Source of the DNA: an uncultured Dorea sp.
GTDB taxonomy: Bacteria > Bacillota > Clostridia > Lachnospirales > Lachnospiraceae
Length of the DNA: 64,000 bases
NCBI GenBank assembly: GCA_910587575.1
Contig: CAJULU010000003.1
Coordinates: forward strand, 39,729 to 103,728
Reading direction: 5' to 3'
Under the pieces are notes generated by a model, which was not told where the DNA came from, did not search any database, and worked only from the letters and a program-made list of their open reading frames with translations. Position numbers and translations under genes: made by a program. Position 1 is the stretch's first letter; each line of letters opens with the position of its first letter. Of this stretch, positions 56,028-64,000 are shown one piece after another.

Positions 56028-57266
56028 ATGAAGACTTTCGAAGAACTTTATGGGGAACTTCTGAGGAGAAAGATTGCGAAGGACGAAACCTTGCCGGAGG
56101 AATATAACCCTTACCATCTGGACTGTCTTCTTCACCCGGAGAAATATGCCGCAGTTCTTCCGGTTGAGGAATGCGAGAAATGCGCTTATGACCAGGCGTG
56201 CAGGAACAGCTGTATCTTTGATGCAGTGGAAAGGATGGATGATGGGAAATTAAGAATCAATCCTGACCGGTGTGTCGGATGTGAGGCCTGTATAGAAGCC
56301 TGTAAGAACGGCAATCTGACGGCCAGCAGGGATGCTCTGCCGGCCATGAAAGCGGTGAGGGAAGCGAAAGGGCCGGTCTATATGATGGTGGCTCCTGCAT
56401 TCCTGGGGCAGTTCCGCAGGGATGTGACGCCGGGGAAACTGCGCACGGCGTTTAAGGCTCTGGGATTCACCGGAATGGTGGAGGTTGCGCTGTTTGCGGA
56501 TATTCTGACGCTTAAGGAGGCGCTGGAATTTGACAGGCATGTGCAGCAGACTGGGGATTATCAGCTGACAAGCTGCTGCTGTCCGGTCTGGATTGCCATG
56601 ATCCGGAAGATTTACCATGAATTGATGCCCCATGTTCCAGGGGCTGTATCACCGATGATTGCATGCGGGCGTATGATTAAGAGGATTCATCCGGATGCGC
56701 TTACGGTGTTTGCGGGACCCTGCCTTGCCAAGAAGCAGGAGGCCAGGGAGCCGGACATTGCGGATGCGGTGGACTATGTGCTTACCTTCCAGGAGGTTCG
56801 GGATATCTTTGAGGCGGCAGATATCCACCCGGAGGAACTTTATGATGCCGGGAAAGAGCATGCTTCCAAGGCGGGAAGACTCTATGCAAAAACGGGCGGA
56901 GTAAGCCAGGCCGTGGAGGAGATGGTAGAACAGCTCTGCCCTGACCGCAGTATCCGTGTCCGTTCCGAGCAGGCGGACGGGCCTAAGGCCTGTATGGAGA
57001 TGATCCGAAGGATCAAAGAAGGCAGGACGGATGCGAATTTCTTTGAGGGAATGGGATGTGCCGGAGGATGTGTGGGCGGACCGAAAGCGGTTCTAAGCGC
57101 AGAGAAAGGGAGGGAACAGGTGGAAAATTACGGGAATGCTTCCAGGTTCCGGACGCCTCTTGAGAATCCTTATGTGCGGAAGGTGTTAGAAGAACTGGGG
57201 CTTGAGACGGTGGAAGAACTGCTGATGGACGACGGGCTGCTGACGAGAGATTTTCGTGCGGGATAG
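56028..57266 (+). CDS. monomeric [FeFe]-hydrogenase-like protein
   Basis: A 412-residue iron-sulfur protein. A ferredoxin-like region has CEKCAYDQACRNSC and CVGCEACIEACKNG (about 48-97). The H-cluster motifs follow: L1 TSCCCPVW (about 180), L2 AGPCLAKKQE (about 229) and L3 FFEGMGCAGGCVGG (about 341). L3 differs from classic ExMACPGGCxGGGG, as in the less studied C/D groups, often proposed as sensory. No hyd maturation genes or NADH partners are adjacent. Confidence 0.88.
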   Translation: MKTFEELYGELLRRKIAKDETLPEEYNPYHLDCLLHPEKYAAVLPVEECEKCAYDQACRNSCIFDAVERMDDGKLRINPDRCVGCEACIEACKNGNLTASRDALPAMKAVREAKGPVYMMVAPAFLGQFRRDVTPGKLRTAFKALGFTGMVEVALFADILTLKEALEFDRHVQQTGDYQLTSCCCPVWIAMIRKIYHELMPHVPGAVSPMIACGRMIKRIHPDALTVFAGPCLAKKQEAREPDIADAVDYVLTFQEVRDIFEAADIHPEELYDAGKEHASKAGRLYAKTGGVSQAVEEMVEQLCPDRSIRVRSEQADGPKACMEMIRRIKEGRTDANFFEGMGCAGGCVGGPKAVLSAEKGREQVENYGNASRFRTPLENPYVRKVLEELGLETVEELLMDDGLLTRDFRAG

Positions 57267-57280
57267 ATTCAGGATTTATA

Positions 57281-57309
57281 TTGACATTTTCTGGCACTGC
57301 CAATATAAT
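57281..57309 (+). promoter_or_regulatory. consensus sigma-A promoter of the dus gene
   Basis: TTGACA (57281-57286), 17 bases, TATAAT (57304-57309), a perfect consensus. An imperfect dyad ATATTGACA/TGCCAATAT (57278-57306) covers it and may be an operator. Confidence 0.8.
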
Positions 57310-57341
57310 TGATTCAGCTTTTTATAGAGGAAGGATCAGAA

Positions 57342-58262
57342 ATGCACTACTATCTTGCCCCGTTAGAGGGGATTACCACACGGATATACCGGAAAGCATA
57401 TCACGATTGCTTTACGCCTATGGATAAATATTTTACCCCGTTTCTGTCACCCCATTCCAAGAAGGGATTTTCTGCAAAAGAACTGGCAGAGATTCTGCCG
57501 GAGAATAACCAGGGGATGCGGCTGGTTCCGCAGATTCTGACGAACCGGGCAGAGGATTTTCTGAAAACGGAAGAAAAACTGGCCTGCTATGGTTATGAGG
57601 AGGTGAATCTGAATCTTGGCTGTCCTTCGAAAACCGTGGTATCAAAAGGAAGAGGTTCTGGCTTTCTTGCGGATCCGGAAGGGCTTGAACGATTCCTTTA
57701 TGAACTTTTTTCCAGGACGAAGATGCGGATCTCTGTTAAGACCAGAATCGGGAGGGATGACCCGGAGGAATTTCACAGACTGCTTATGATTTTCCACCAG
57801 TATCCCCTGGAGGAACTGATTATCCATCCAAGGGTTCAGAAGGATTTCTATCAAAACAAACCGAATTTGGAAGTATTTGATGAGGCGGTACGGGCAGGAG
57901 GATGTCCGTTGTGCTATAACGGGGATCTCTGTACGAGAGAGGATGTGTCGGAGATAGAAAAGCGATTCCCCACTGTGACGGCATGTATGATCGGAAGAGG
58001 GATCATTGGAAATCCGGGGCTTATGGGTGAGATTAAGGGACAGGAGGTTGCTGATAAGGAGCAGATCCGCAGGTTCCATGACCGGTTGTATGAGGATTAC
58101 CGAAGCCTTGGCATGGGAGATAAGAATGTATTGTTTAAAATGAAAGAAATCTGGTGTTACCTGGGACAGTCTTTTCCTGGATGTGAGAAGCAGCTGAAGC
58201 GCATAAAGAAGGCGGAGAAGGCAGACAGATATGAGGAGGCTGTGAATGCCATCTTTACTTAA
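57342..58262 (+). CDS. tRNA-dihydrouridine synthase family protein
   Basis: A 306-residue FMN TIM-barrel enzyme that reduces uridine in tRNA. Motifs: YLAPLEGITTRIYR at the start, VNLNLGCPSKTVVSKGRGSGFL (in two parts) with the catalytic Cys, and ISVKTRIG. It is shorter and more divergent than DusB. ATG 57342 is chosen, seven bases after GAGGAAGG. Confidence 0.87.
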   Translation: MHYYLAPLEGITTRIYRKAYHDCFTPMDKYFTPFLSPHSKKGFSAKELAEILPENNQGMRLVPQILTNRAEDFLKTEEKLACYGYEEVNLNLGCPSKTVVSKGRGSGFLADPEGLERFLYELFSRTKMRISVKTRIGRDDPEEFHRLLMIFHQYPLEELIIHPRVQKDFYQNKPNLEVFDEAVRAGGCPLCYNGDLCTREDVSEIEKRFPTVTACMIGRGIIGNPGLMGEIKGQEVADKEQIRRFHDRLYEDYRSLGMGDKNVLFKMKEIWCYLGQSFPGCEKQLKRIKKAEKADRYEEAVNAIFT

Positions 58263-58341
58263 TTTTATCTTTACTTTTCGGGAAGCATGCAATATAATAG
58301 AAAAAAATTCTATATACAGGAATTTTTAAGGAGGGATCCCT

Positions 58342-58893
58342 TTGGAGCACTTGAATCAGATTATTGCGGGTAATCTGAAAGAGATCAGAAAGCGTAAGGA
58401 ACTGAGCCTGGAGCAGGTGTCGGCGCTGACTTCCATCAGTAAGAGTATGTTAAGCCAGTTGGAGAGGGGAGAAGTCAATCCTACGATTTCAACGGTATAT
58501 AAGCTTTCACTGGGACTTAAGGTTCCGGTGACAGCGTTTACGGCGGACAAGCCGAAGCCATTTTCCAAGACTGGGAAAGGGCTGGTGGTGCCGCTGGTGG
58601 GAGATGAGGGGCGTTACAGGCTGTATCCGGTCTTCGAGTTCCGTGAGGGGCAGGATTTTGAGATCTTTGACCTGGAGTTTGATAAGGGCGGCAGGATGCG
58701 GGGGCATCTGCAGATGCATGGAACCAGGGAGTTTATCACGGTATATTCCGGCGAACTGACTCTTATTTTCGAGGACAGGGAGTATGTGCTGAAAGCAGGG
58801 GATTCGGCCGAGTATAATGCATTTGACGAATACATATATAAGAATTCGGGAGAAGGCATGGTGACTGCATGTATTGTGGTCCATTATCCATAG
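58342..58893 (+). CDS. XRE regulator with cupin domain
   Basis: A 183-residue protein: helix-turn-helix (about 9-62, ISKSMLSQLERGEVNPTIST) and a C-terminal cupin (about 108-182, RGHLQMHGTREFITVYSGE). This class senses small metabolites, often amino acids or polyamines. TTG 58342 follows AAGGAGGG. It sits 21 bases before the ProX-like gene. Confidence 0.92.
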   Translation: MEHLNQIIAGNLKEIRKRKELSLEQVSALTSISKSMLSQLERGEVNPTISTVYKLSLGLKVPVTAFTADKPKPFSKTGKGLVVPLVGDEGRYRLYPVFEFREGQDFEIFDLEFDKGGRMRGHLQMHGTREFITVYSGELTLIFEDREYVLKAGDSAEYNAFDEYIYKNSGEGMVTACIVVHYP

Positions 58894-58914
58894 CAGAAAG
58901 GAGTTATCAGTAAG

Positions 58915-59406
58915 ATGGAAGACCAGAAGCAGCGTGTATATGACGCATTGGACAAGTTGAAGATTAAGTACGAGGTTGTGGAGCATGAGCCGGTACATAC
59001 CATGGAGGACATGGACAGGCTGGGACTGCCCGAGAAAGGAACTCTGTGTAAGAATCTGTTCCTGAGGGATTCGAAGGGAAAGAGACATTTTCTCGTAACC
59101 TGTGAGGAGAGCAAGAAGGTGGATCTGAAGGCGCTCGGACGGCAGCTTGGCGGAGGGAACTTAAGTTTTGCCTCAGAAGACCGGCTGGAGAAATATCTGG
59201 GGCTTAAGCAGGGGAGCGTATCCCCCTTCGGACTCATGAATGATACGGACCATGCGGTGGAGTTTTTTATTGACAAGGATCTCGGCAGATGCAAGAGTCT
59301 TGGAATCCATCCCCTGGAGAATACAGCCACTGTGTTCCTTTCTTTTAAGGATCTGGATAAGTTCCTGTGGGATCTGGACGTAGATGTAGTGAAGGTGAAG
59401 CTGTAG
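58915..59406 (+). CDS. YbaK/ProX family aminoacyl-tRNA deacylase
   Basis: A 163-residue editing-domain protein resembling ProX/PrdX: EHEPVHTMEDMDRLG, CKNLFLRDSKGK and the GSVSPFGLMND loop. It hydrolyses mischarged Ala- or Cys-tRNA(Pro) in trans. It is cotranscribed with the XRE-cupin regulator. Confidence 0.92.
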   Translation: MEDQKQRVYDALDKLKIKYEVVEHEPVHTMEDMDRLGLPEKGTLCKNLFLRDSKGKRHFLVTCEESKKVDLKALGRQLGGGNLSFASEDRLEKYLGLKQGSVSPFGLMNDTDHAVEFFIDKDLGRCKSLGIHPLENTATVFLSFKDLDKFLWDLDVDVVKVKL

Positions 59407-59443
59407 GAAGAAGCAAGGGATATCCATAGCAGTATCATTGCAT

Positions 59444-59577
59444 AGCGTGTCTGAAGATTCATTTCTACAATCTGCCGTCTTACTTTACACCAGATTTTAT
59501 GCTGAATTCAGTCAATGCAGCATAAATCTGAAAAAGACCAGGACGACATCCTGCAGAAAGTAATTTTCAGACACGCT
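59444..59577. repeat. 134-bp inverted-repeat element
   Basis: Perfect 12-bp ends AGCGTGTCTGAA and TTCAGACACGCT, with an inner pair CAGATTTTATGCTG/CAGCATAAATCTG (59491-59504, 59518-59530). The arms extend imperfectly. It resembles a MITE or a structured RNA; only one copy is in this window. Confidence 0.6.
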
Positions 59578-59680
59578 CTGTCGGTTCATCCAGTCAGAAA
59601 TCGGGCGGATAAGCCAGAACTTTTAACGACGTAATGGTACGGGCCAGGCAGTTCGCAAGTTCGGGTTCCGGCCGGATGTA

Positions 59681-59929
59681 CTAGGGATTTCCCTCAATCA
59701 GATAGTCGTAGGAGACGTCAAAGATTTCAGTAAGAGCCTTTAGTTCCAGATCTGTCACATACCGCTTGTTGGTTTCAATCCGTGTTATGACGTTTTTATC
59801 CATGTCATAACCTTTTAACTGGAGCTGGTAGGCAAGTTTCCGTTGTGAATAATCGTGCTTTTTTCTCAGTTCGATCAGTTGTTTGCTGATCAGATTCTTT
59901 CCACCTTCTGGTGTTCTTGGCTTTGGCAT
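59681..59929 (-). CDS. XRE family DNA-binding protein
   Basis: An 82-residue repressor-like protein with IELRKKHDYSQRKLAYQLQL and NVITRIETNKRYVTDLEL, ending near IEGNP. AAAAGGAG lies just upstream. It is divergent from the PD-(D/E)XK gene and may control that block. Confidence 0.88.
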   Translation of the reverse strand: MPKPRTPEGGKNLISKQLIELRKKHDYSQRKLAYQLQLKGYDMDKNVITRIETNKRYVTDLELKALTEIFDVSYDYLIEGNP

Positions 59930-60090
59930 TTTAAATTTTTCTCCTTTTGTAAGTATTTCAATATGGTTGTCTCATTTTCTGAACCATATATTGATTTTAC
60001 AGGGCAATCTCTGCAGAATCGGTTGCAAAAATGAGGCGGACCTGCATAATGACAGTTTAAAGGTTTCATACTTGTCTGGGAGTCTGTAAG

Positions 60091-60699
60091 ATGATAAAAA
60101 AATTGTGTGATGAGGATATCCGGGAACCATTATTTGATTTTCTGGAAGAATACTACGGGAAAATAAGAATTCTGGAAGAGAAACAGATTGGCAGGTCACG
60201 GGCGGATATTGTGATGGTAAGGCCGGATGAAATTGCCGGGATTGAAATTAAGAGTGATGTGGATACCTATGTGCGGCTGAAAAGGCAGGTGCCCGATTAT
60301 GACCGGTATTTTGACCGTAACTACGTGGCTGCCGGTGCGAGTCATGGCCTGCACATGAAAGAACACGTGCCGGAATGGTGGGGGATCATAACGGTGGAAT
60401 GGTTGGAGAACGGGATGGATTTCTATCTGCTGCGGGAGGCGAAAGACAGTCCGAAGACAGATCCAAGGCGGAAATTAGAACTTCTGTGGAGGCCGGAACT
60501 GGCTCATATCCAGGAAATCAACCGGCTTGCGAAATACAGGCAGAAGAGTAAGGCGTTCGTGATTGGAAAGCTTCTGGAGAAAGTGCCGGAAAAAGTGTTG
60601 AGAGAGCAGGTGAGTCAGGAATTGTTTGAGAGGGATTATACCAGGATTGAACAGACAATCAGGGAATATAAGGAGGGAAAATCGTGCAGTATCCGGTGA
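60091..60699 (+). CDS. sce7726-like PD-(D/E)XK nuclease-fold protein
   Basis: A 202-residue protein. SRADIVMVRPDEIAGIEIKS (about 31-50) is the D-x(n)-E-x-K nuclease core, followed by RLKRQVPDYDRYFD, the sce7726 pattern. Function is unknown, probably DNA or RNA cleavage or binding. It overlaps the XRE gene by 16 bases. Confidence 0.75.
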   Translation: MIKKLCDEDIREPLFDFLEEYYGKIRILEEKQIGRSRADIVMVRPDEIAGIEIKSDVDTYVRLKRQVPDYDRYFDRNYVAAGASHGLHMKEHVPEWWGIITVEWLENGMDFYLLREAKDSPKTDPRRKLELLWRPELAHIQEINRLAKYRQKSKAFVIGKLLEKVPEKVLREQVSQELFERDYTRIEQTIREYKEGKSCSIR

Positions 60700-61019
60700 T
60701 TAATGTGGAACGGACAGGTAAGAGAATTCAGAGAATCTGTGAAAGGAAGGGAATCAGCGCCAGAGAGATCCAGGAATTTATGGGGTTTTCCGCCAGGCAG
60801 TCGGTGTATGACTGGTTTCGGGGAAAGAATCTGCCGACACTGGATAATCTGTATGCTTTGTCACGGCTTTTAATGGTTCCCATGGATACGCTGGTGGCAG
60901 CGTCAGACCAGACGGAACCGGCGGAAGTGTGCGGGAGGTATGAACTGGCGGTGCTGCCCCGTCTGGGTATGAGGAGGATTTTGGTAAGATATAGTGAACT
61001 TTTGTCAACCAGTCTGTAA
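60684..61019 (+). CDS. XRE family regulator
   Basis: A 111-residue protein with GISAREIQEFMGFSARQSVYDW and GKNLPTLDNLYALSRLL, a helix-turn-helix domain. GTG 60684 follows AAGGAGGG inside the nuclease-like gene. The C-terminal 35 residues are unrelated to known effectors. Cotranscribed with the gene before. Confidence 0.82.
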   Translation: MQYPVINVERTGKRIQRICERKGISAREIQEFMGFSARQSVYDWFRGKNLPTLDNLYALSRLLMVPMDTLVAASDQTEPAEVCGRYELAVLPRLGMRRILVRYSELLSTSL

Positions 61020-61223
61020 CTGGATGCAAAAGGCATGGAGTTCTGATATTCTGTATATGACGGAGGAAGACGGCGGTACATCTGGAACTGCGAAGATGTC
61101 TGCTGCCGGTAAGATACTGGAACTGGATAGAAAGAGAAAGGTCGTATGCTCAAATCTATGGAACAGGTTTGGTGGAAGCTGACTGACCGTAGAGTTTCCT
61201 TGTGGCTGTATTGCAAAGAGTAA

Positions 61224-61925
61224 GTGAGTGGCGATGGGATGTACTTTATGATTGATTATGAGAATACAGGCGGCCAGGGACTCAAGGGTGCCGAGTATCT
61301 GGAACCGGAAGACAAGGTGATTATTTTCTATAGCAAAAGCTGTGATAAGATCGAGTATGGCTTATTGAAGCTGATTCTTGATTCTAAGAGCACGCTGGAA
61401 CTCTGCAGACTTAAGAAGACCGGGAAGAATGCGCTGGACTTTTATATCACTTCCATGCTCGGTGAGATCTATGGAGGAGGGTATGATGGGAAGGCGGCAA
61501 TCGTGAGCAGGGACCAGGGGTTCAGGGCAGTACAGGAATACTGGAGAGAAAGAGCTGCGAACAGGAGTGCGGTTGTACTGAATTCAACCATCGGTGGGTG
61601 CATCCGCACGGCGAATGAGGATAATGGCAGGACAAGAACGGCAAGAGAAGCGTTGCGGCAGGTTCCCATGGAAGATGAAGTGACGAGATATAGAGAAGAA
61701 GAAAGGCTGCGGAAAAGAACGAAGGAGATCTTCCAGGATACGAAGTATGGGATGATGGAAGAACAGGTGTGGAAGCTGCTGAAAGAGAAGGATTGTAAGA
61801 AGAATCTTTATCTGAATTCACTGAAAACATTCGGAAGAGAAGACGGACTTGTTGTGTACCGGAAGATAAGGGATGAGTTGTTGCAGACTGGTACGATGGA
61901 TACGGGGAAAGATGCGGCAGTATAG
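61224..61925 (+). CDS. PIN-like domain nuclease
   Basis: A 233-residue protein. YFMIDYENTGGQGLKG carries the first acidic residues, KKTGKNALDFYITSMLG the middle Asp and AIVSRDQGFRAVQEYW the last, the order of PIN-fold RNases. The C-terminal half is charged and helical. GTG 61224 is the start; ATG 61239 is possible. It lies 204 bases after the XRE gene. Confidence 0.75.
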   Translation: MSGDGMYFMIDYENTGGQGLKGAEYLEPEDKVIIFYSKSCDKIEYGLLKLILDSKSTLELCRLKKTGKNALDFYITSMLGEIYGGGYDGKAAIVSRDQGFRAVQEYWRERAANRSAVVLNSTIGGCIRTANEDNGRTRTAREALRQVPMEDEVTRYREEERLRKRTKEIFQDTKYGMMEEQVWKLLKEKDCKKNLYLNSLKTFGREDGLVVYRKIRDELLQTGTMDTGKDAAV

Positions 61926-62002
61926 AAACAGTATGCCGCATCTTTTCAGCTCTTATTTCATAATGTATAATAGAGATAGAAAACAGTTGTATACAAGGAC
62001 GG

Positions 62003-62263
62003 ATGGAAAGGGTGATATGCGTGACATTGGCAAAGGAGAAGGCTGTTGAGATGATTCGTCGTATGCCGGAAAATAATATGTTATATGTAATTAATATTCT
62101 TAAGAATCTGGAGGAAATGTCTGGAGACAGAGGAGAAGATCAGAAGAAAGCGGAAAGGGCGCTTGAGGCAGTATTGAATTTGGAGAAGAGATTACCGGAA
62201 AATTTCAATTTTAAGAAAGAGCTTGAGGAAGCACGAGAAGAAAGATATGACGATTTTAGTTGA
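62003..62263 (+). CDS. putative antitoxin of PIN toxin pair
   Basis: An 86-residue acidic, helical protein (EKAVEMIRRMPENNMLYVIN, later FNFKKELEEAREERYDD). It overlaps the PIN toxin gene by 17 bases. Start ATG 62003, or GTG 62021 with better spacing to GGAAAGGG. Confidence 0.7.
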   Translation: MERVICVTLAKEKAVEMIRRMPENNMLYVINILKNLEEMSGDRGEDQKKAERALEAVLNLEKRLPENFNFKKELEEAREERYDDFS

Positions 62264-62666
62264 TACGAATGTTGTTTTAGATATTTTGTTAGAGAGAGAG
62301 TCACATGCGGGAGAAGCAAGATTTATATTGAGTAAATGTGCAGAGAGAGAGGTTGATGGATATTTAGCTGCGCATAGCATTCCAAATCTCTTTTATATTT
62401 TGAGAAAGGCATATTCTCAGAAAGAGAGACGGGTATTTATCAAGAATTTGTGTGATATTTTTTATATTTCGGAGTTAAATGCTAAGAAAATTATGTTAGC
62501 GGCAGAAAATGAGAAATTCAAGGATTTTGAAGACTGTCTTCAAGAAGAATGCGCAGTAGATGTAATGGCAGATTATATTGTGACAAGGAATTCCGATGAT
62601 TTTCAGAAATCAAGGATAAAGGTTATTGAGCCTAAAAACTTTGTCAGATTATTAAAGGGAAGATAA
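62247..62666 (+). CDS. PIN domain toxin (VapC-like)
   Basis: A 139-residue RNase-like protein: ILVDTNVVLDILLER (first Asp), HSIPNLFYILRKA, FEDCLQEECAVD and TRNSDDFQKS, the PIN acidic residues. ATG 62247 is chosen over the frame start at 62223. It should cut tRNA or rRNA when freed from its antitoxin. Confidence 0.85.
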   Translation: MTILVDTNVVLDILLERESHAGEARFILSKCAEREVDGYLAAHSIPNLFYILRKAYSQKERRVFIKNLCDIFYISELNAKKIMLAAENEKFKDFEDCLQEECAVDVMADYIVTRNSDDFQKSRIKVIEPKNFVRLLKGR

Positions 62667-62771
62667 ATTTAATAGTTTTTTTATTGCATGTTCCATAAAT
62701 GGGAAGTAGAATGAATAAGGTATATAGGATATATACGGTATTACATTTTGCAGAGGAAAGAGAGGGTGAAT

Positions 62772-63725
62772 ATGGAACAGCAATATGGGCAGGTTCCACC
62801 GGTGAGGCCGGAGAATTACGGGAAGCGTATCTGGCATCTCTGGGGACCGGTTGTAATAAAATGGGCAATAGGGTTTGGAGCCAGTATGATTGCCATGGGA
62901 GTCCTGAGCCTGGTCTATGTGATGGCTGATCAGGATGCAGCCATGGCAGCCATGCAGAGCGAAGAGAAGATGATGGAACAGTATGATAAGATTCTGACCC
63001 TGTATCTGAAAGCAGCGACTCTGATTGAAGGCGTAGCCGCATTGATCACGATTCCGATCATGGCATGGCTCTTTCACTCAGACCGGGTGAAGGAGAAGAA
63101 GCGGGGCTTCATTCCCAACAGGAAAGCGCCTTTGTGGAAGTATACGGCAGGGCTTCTCATGGCTCTGGCTCTGAGTCTGGGGCTTAACAATCTGATTCTG
63201 ATCGGGAATCTGTCTGATATGAGTGAATCTTACCAGGCAACGATGGAGGCTTTCTACTCGTCTCCCCTTGTCATCCAGATTGTTGTGCTGGCAGTGCTGG
63301 TGCCGGTGTGTGAGGAGATGGTATTCCGGGGACTGCTCTTTCGGAGACTGCGTGAGCGTGCGTCATATATGCAGGCGGCCCTATACTCTGCGGTGGTGTT
63401 TGGGCTGATGCATGGGAATCTGGTGCAGATGCTCTATGGTTTCATCCTGGGAATGATGTTATCATATCTCTATGAAAAATATGGTTCTGTGAAGGCTCCG
63501 ATTGCAGCGCATATGGCAATGAATCTTCTGTCCATTCTGGCAACGGAATTCAACCTTCTGGACTGGCTGGCAGAAGACCGGATGCGGATGGGAATGGTGA
63601 CGGTTGGCTGTGCGTTTGTAGCCTCTACCATGTTTGTTCTGGTACAGCGAATTGAGGAGAAACCGGATATACCTGGAACATCCGGGGAGAAAGAGAACGT
63701 GGTTCAGCATCAGAACGGATGGTAA
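62772..63725 (+). CDS. CPBP family intramembrane metalloprotease
   Basis: A 317-residue, about eight-helix protein with the CPBP motifs: CEEMVFRGLLFRRLRER, VFGLMHGN and AAHMAMN. These are glutamate-type (Abi) intramembrane proteases, used for CAAX-like or bacteriocin-related cleavage. ATG 62772 follows GAGAGGGTG. Confidence 0.92.
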   Translation: MEQQYGQVPPVRPENYGKRIWHLWGPVVIKWAIGFGASMIAMGVLSLVYVMADQDAAMAAMQSEEKMMEQYDKILTLYLKAATLIEGVAALITIPIMAWLFHSDRVKEKKRGFIPNRKAPLWKYTAGLLMALALSLGLNNLILIGNLSDMSESYQATMEAFYSSPLVIQIVVLAVLVPVCEEMVFRGLLFRRLRERASYMQAALYSAVVFGLMHGNLVQMLYGFILGMMLSYLYEKYGSVKAPIAAHMAMNLLSILATEFNLLDWLAEDRMRMGMVTVGCAFVASTMFVLVQRIEEKPDIPGTSGEKENVVQHQNGW

Positions 63726-63742
63726 AAGTTACATAATCAGAG

Positions 63743-63777
63743 AAAAATCTGGCATAACATAAAATGTCAGATTTTTT
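63743..63777 (+). terminator. terminator of the CPBP gene
   Basis: AAAAATCTG/CAGATTTTT stem with inner CAT/ATG, followed by TTATT. Confidence 0.85.
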
Positions 63778-63830
63778 ATTTCAAAATATTAAATATTCAA
63801 ATAATCTGACAATTGTAAACAAATTTCTTA

Positions 63831-63859
63831 TTTACAAAGTTCCAAAAAAGTAGTATAGT
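63831..63859 (+). promoter_or_regulatory. candidate gltB promoter
   Basis: TTTACA (63831-63836), 17 bases, TATAGT (63854-63859), 30 bases before the start codon. Confidence 0.6.
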
Positions 63860-63888
63860 AAAAAAAACGTAAAGAAAGGGCTGAATAT

Positions 63889-64000
63889 ATGAACGAACAG
63901 ATGGTAAACAGTCATAAAGGACTGTACCGTCCGCAGTTTGAGCATGATAACTGTGGAATTGGTGCGGTGGTGAATATCAAGGGGCGTAAGAGCCACAGTA
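63889..64000 (+). CDS. gltB: glutamate synthase large subunit (5' end)
   Basis: Only the first 37 codons lie in the window. They read [20 protein letters not shown], where DNCGIG holds the catalytic Cys of the class II glutamine amidotransferase domain after a short propeptide. The enzyme makes glutamate from glutamine and 2-oxoglutarate. ATG 63889 follows AAAGAAAGGG. Confidence 0.88.
   Translation, partial: MNEQMVNSHKGLYRPQFEHDNCGIGAVVNIKGRKSHS

Noticed and set aside
61020..61223. Possible helicase remnant (KGMEF followed by stop) between XRE and PIN genes
   Set aside because: Too short and too degenerate to identify.

Overview
The window reads as the chromosome of an anaerobic, endospore-forming, low-to-mid GC Firmicute, most likely a gut Lachnospiraceae/Clostridia. 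The evidence is a cotJABC spore-coat operon, spoIIGA-sigE, a mraZ-to-ftsZ division/cell-wall cluster with two class B PBPs, a stand-alone [FeFe]-hydrogenase-like protein, sortase-type surface proteins and strong GGAGG ribosome sites with frequent TTG/GTG starts. No ribosomal or transfer RNA gene and no CRISPR array was seen.

Layout. 1-2.4 kb: DUF979 membrane protein, M29-like aminopeptidase and pyroglutamyl peptidase (pcp). 2.6-11.5 kb: housekeeping and signalling genes (purine permease, K+ channel, VanRS-like two-component pair, chemoreceptor, GNAT acetyltransferase, flavodoxin). 11.65-29.62 kb: an 18.0-kb integrated element of Tn916/Tn5397 type. 29.62-30.72 kb: the cotJ operon. 30.86-33.4 kb: an FtsW-like gene, a DegV gene and a small membrane protein. 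33.45-45.06 kb: mraZ-rsmH-ftsL-pbp-spoVD-like-mraY-murD-ftsW/spoVE-divIB-ftsZ. 45.4-47.0 kb: spoIIGA-sigE behind a Spo0A-type promoter. 47.1-55.7 kb: a beta-CASP nuclease, then a secreted M60 metalloprotease carrying a dockerin beside a sortase-type anchored protein with a cohesin-like domain. 55.9-64 kb: hydrogenase-like protein, tRNA-dihydrouridine synthase, regulators, a PD-(D/E)XK/XRE/PIN cluster, a PIN toxin pair, a CPBP protease and the first codons of gltB.

The main discovery is that the 18-kb element sits inside cotJC, the manganese-catalase-like spore coat gene. The 5' 175 codons lie at 29618-30142 and the last 27 codons plus stop at 11563-11646, both on the minus strand. Both halves carry the same 12-bp core (CGTTTCGGTGAA), in the same reading frame. 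Precise excision at this core would rebuild an uninterrupted 202-residue CotJC. Next to the downstream half lies a large serine recombinase gene. Inverted repeats flank the core in the reconstructed circle, as expected for a serine-integrase attP. The arrangement parallels skin (sigK) and SP-beta (spsM) in Bacillus, where excision in the mother cell rebuilds a sporulation gene. The element is a crippled conjugative element: it keeps oriT, MobT relaxase, TcpA coupling protein, TcpD and TcpE. An internal deletion has fused the VirB4-type ATPase gene, just after its Walker A motif, to a truncated xre gene and removed the mating-channel genes expected between them.

The element also carries two ArdA antirestriction genes, a nucleotide-cyclase-like protein of unknown role, a membrane coiled-coil protein with a RelE/Phd toxin-antitoxin pair flanked by a decayed copy of orf22, and a 1392-residue thioester/VaFE adhesin.
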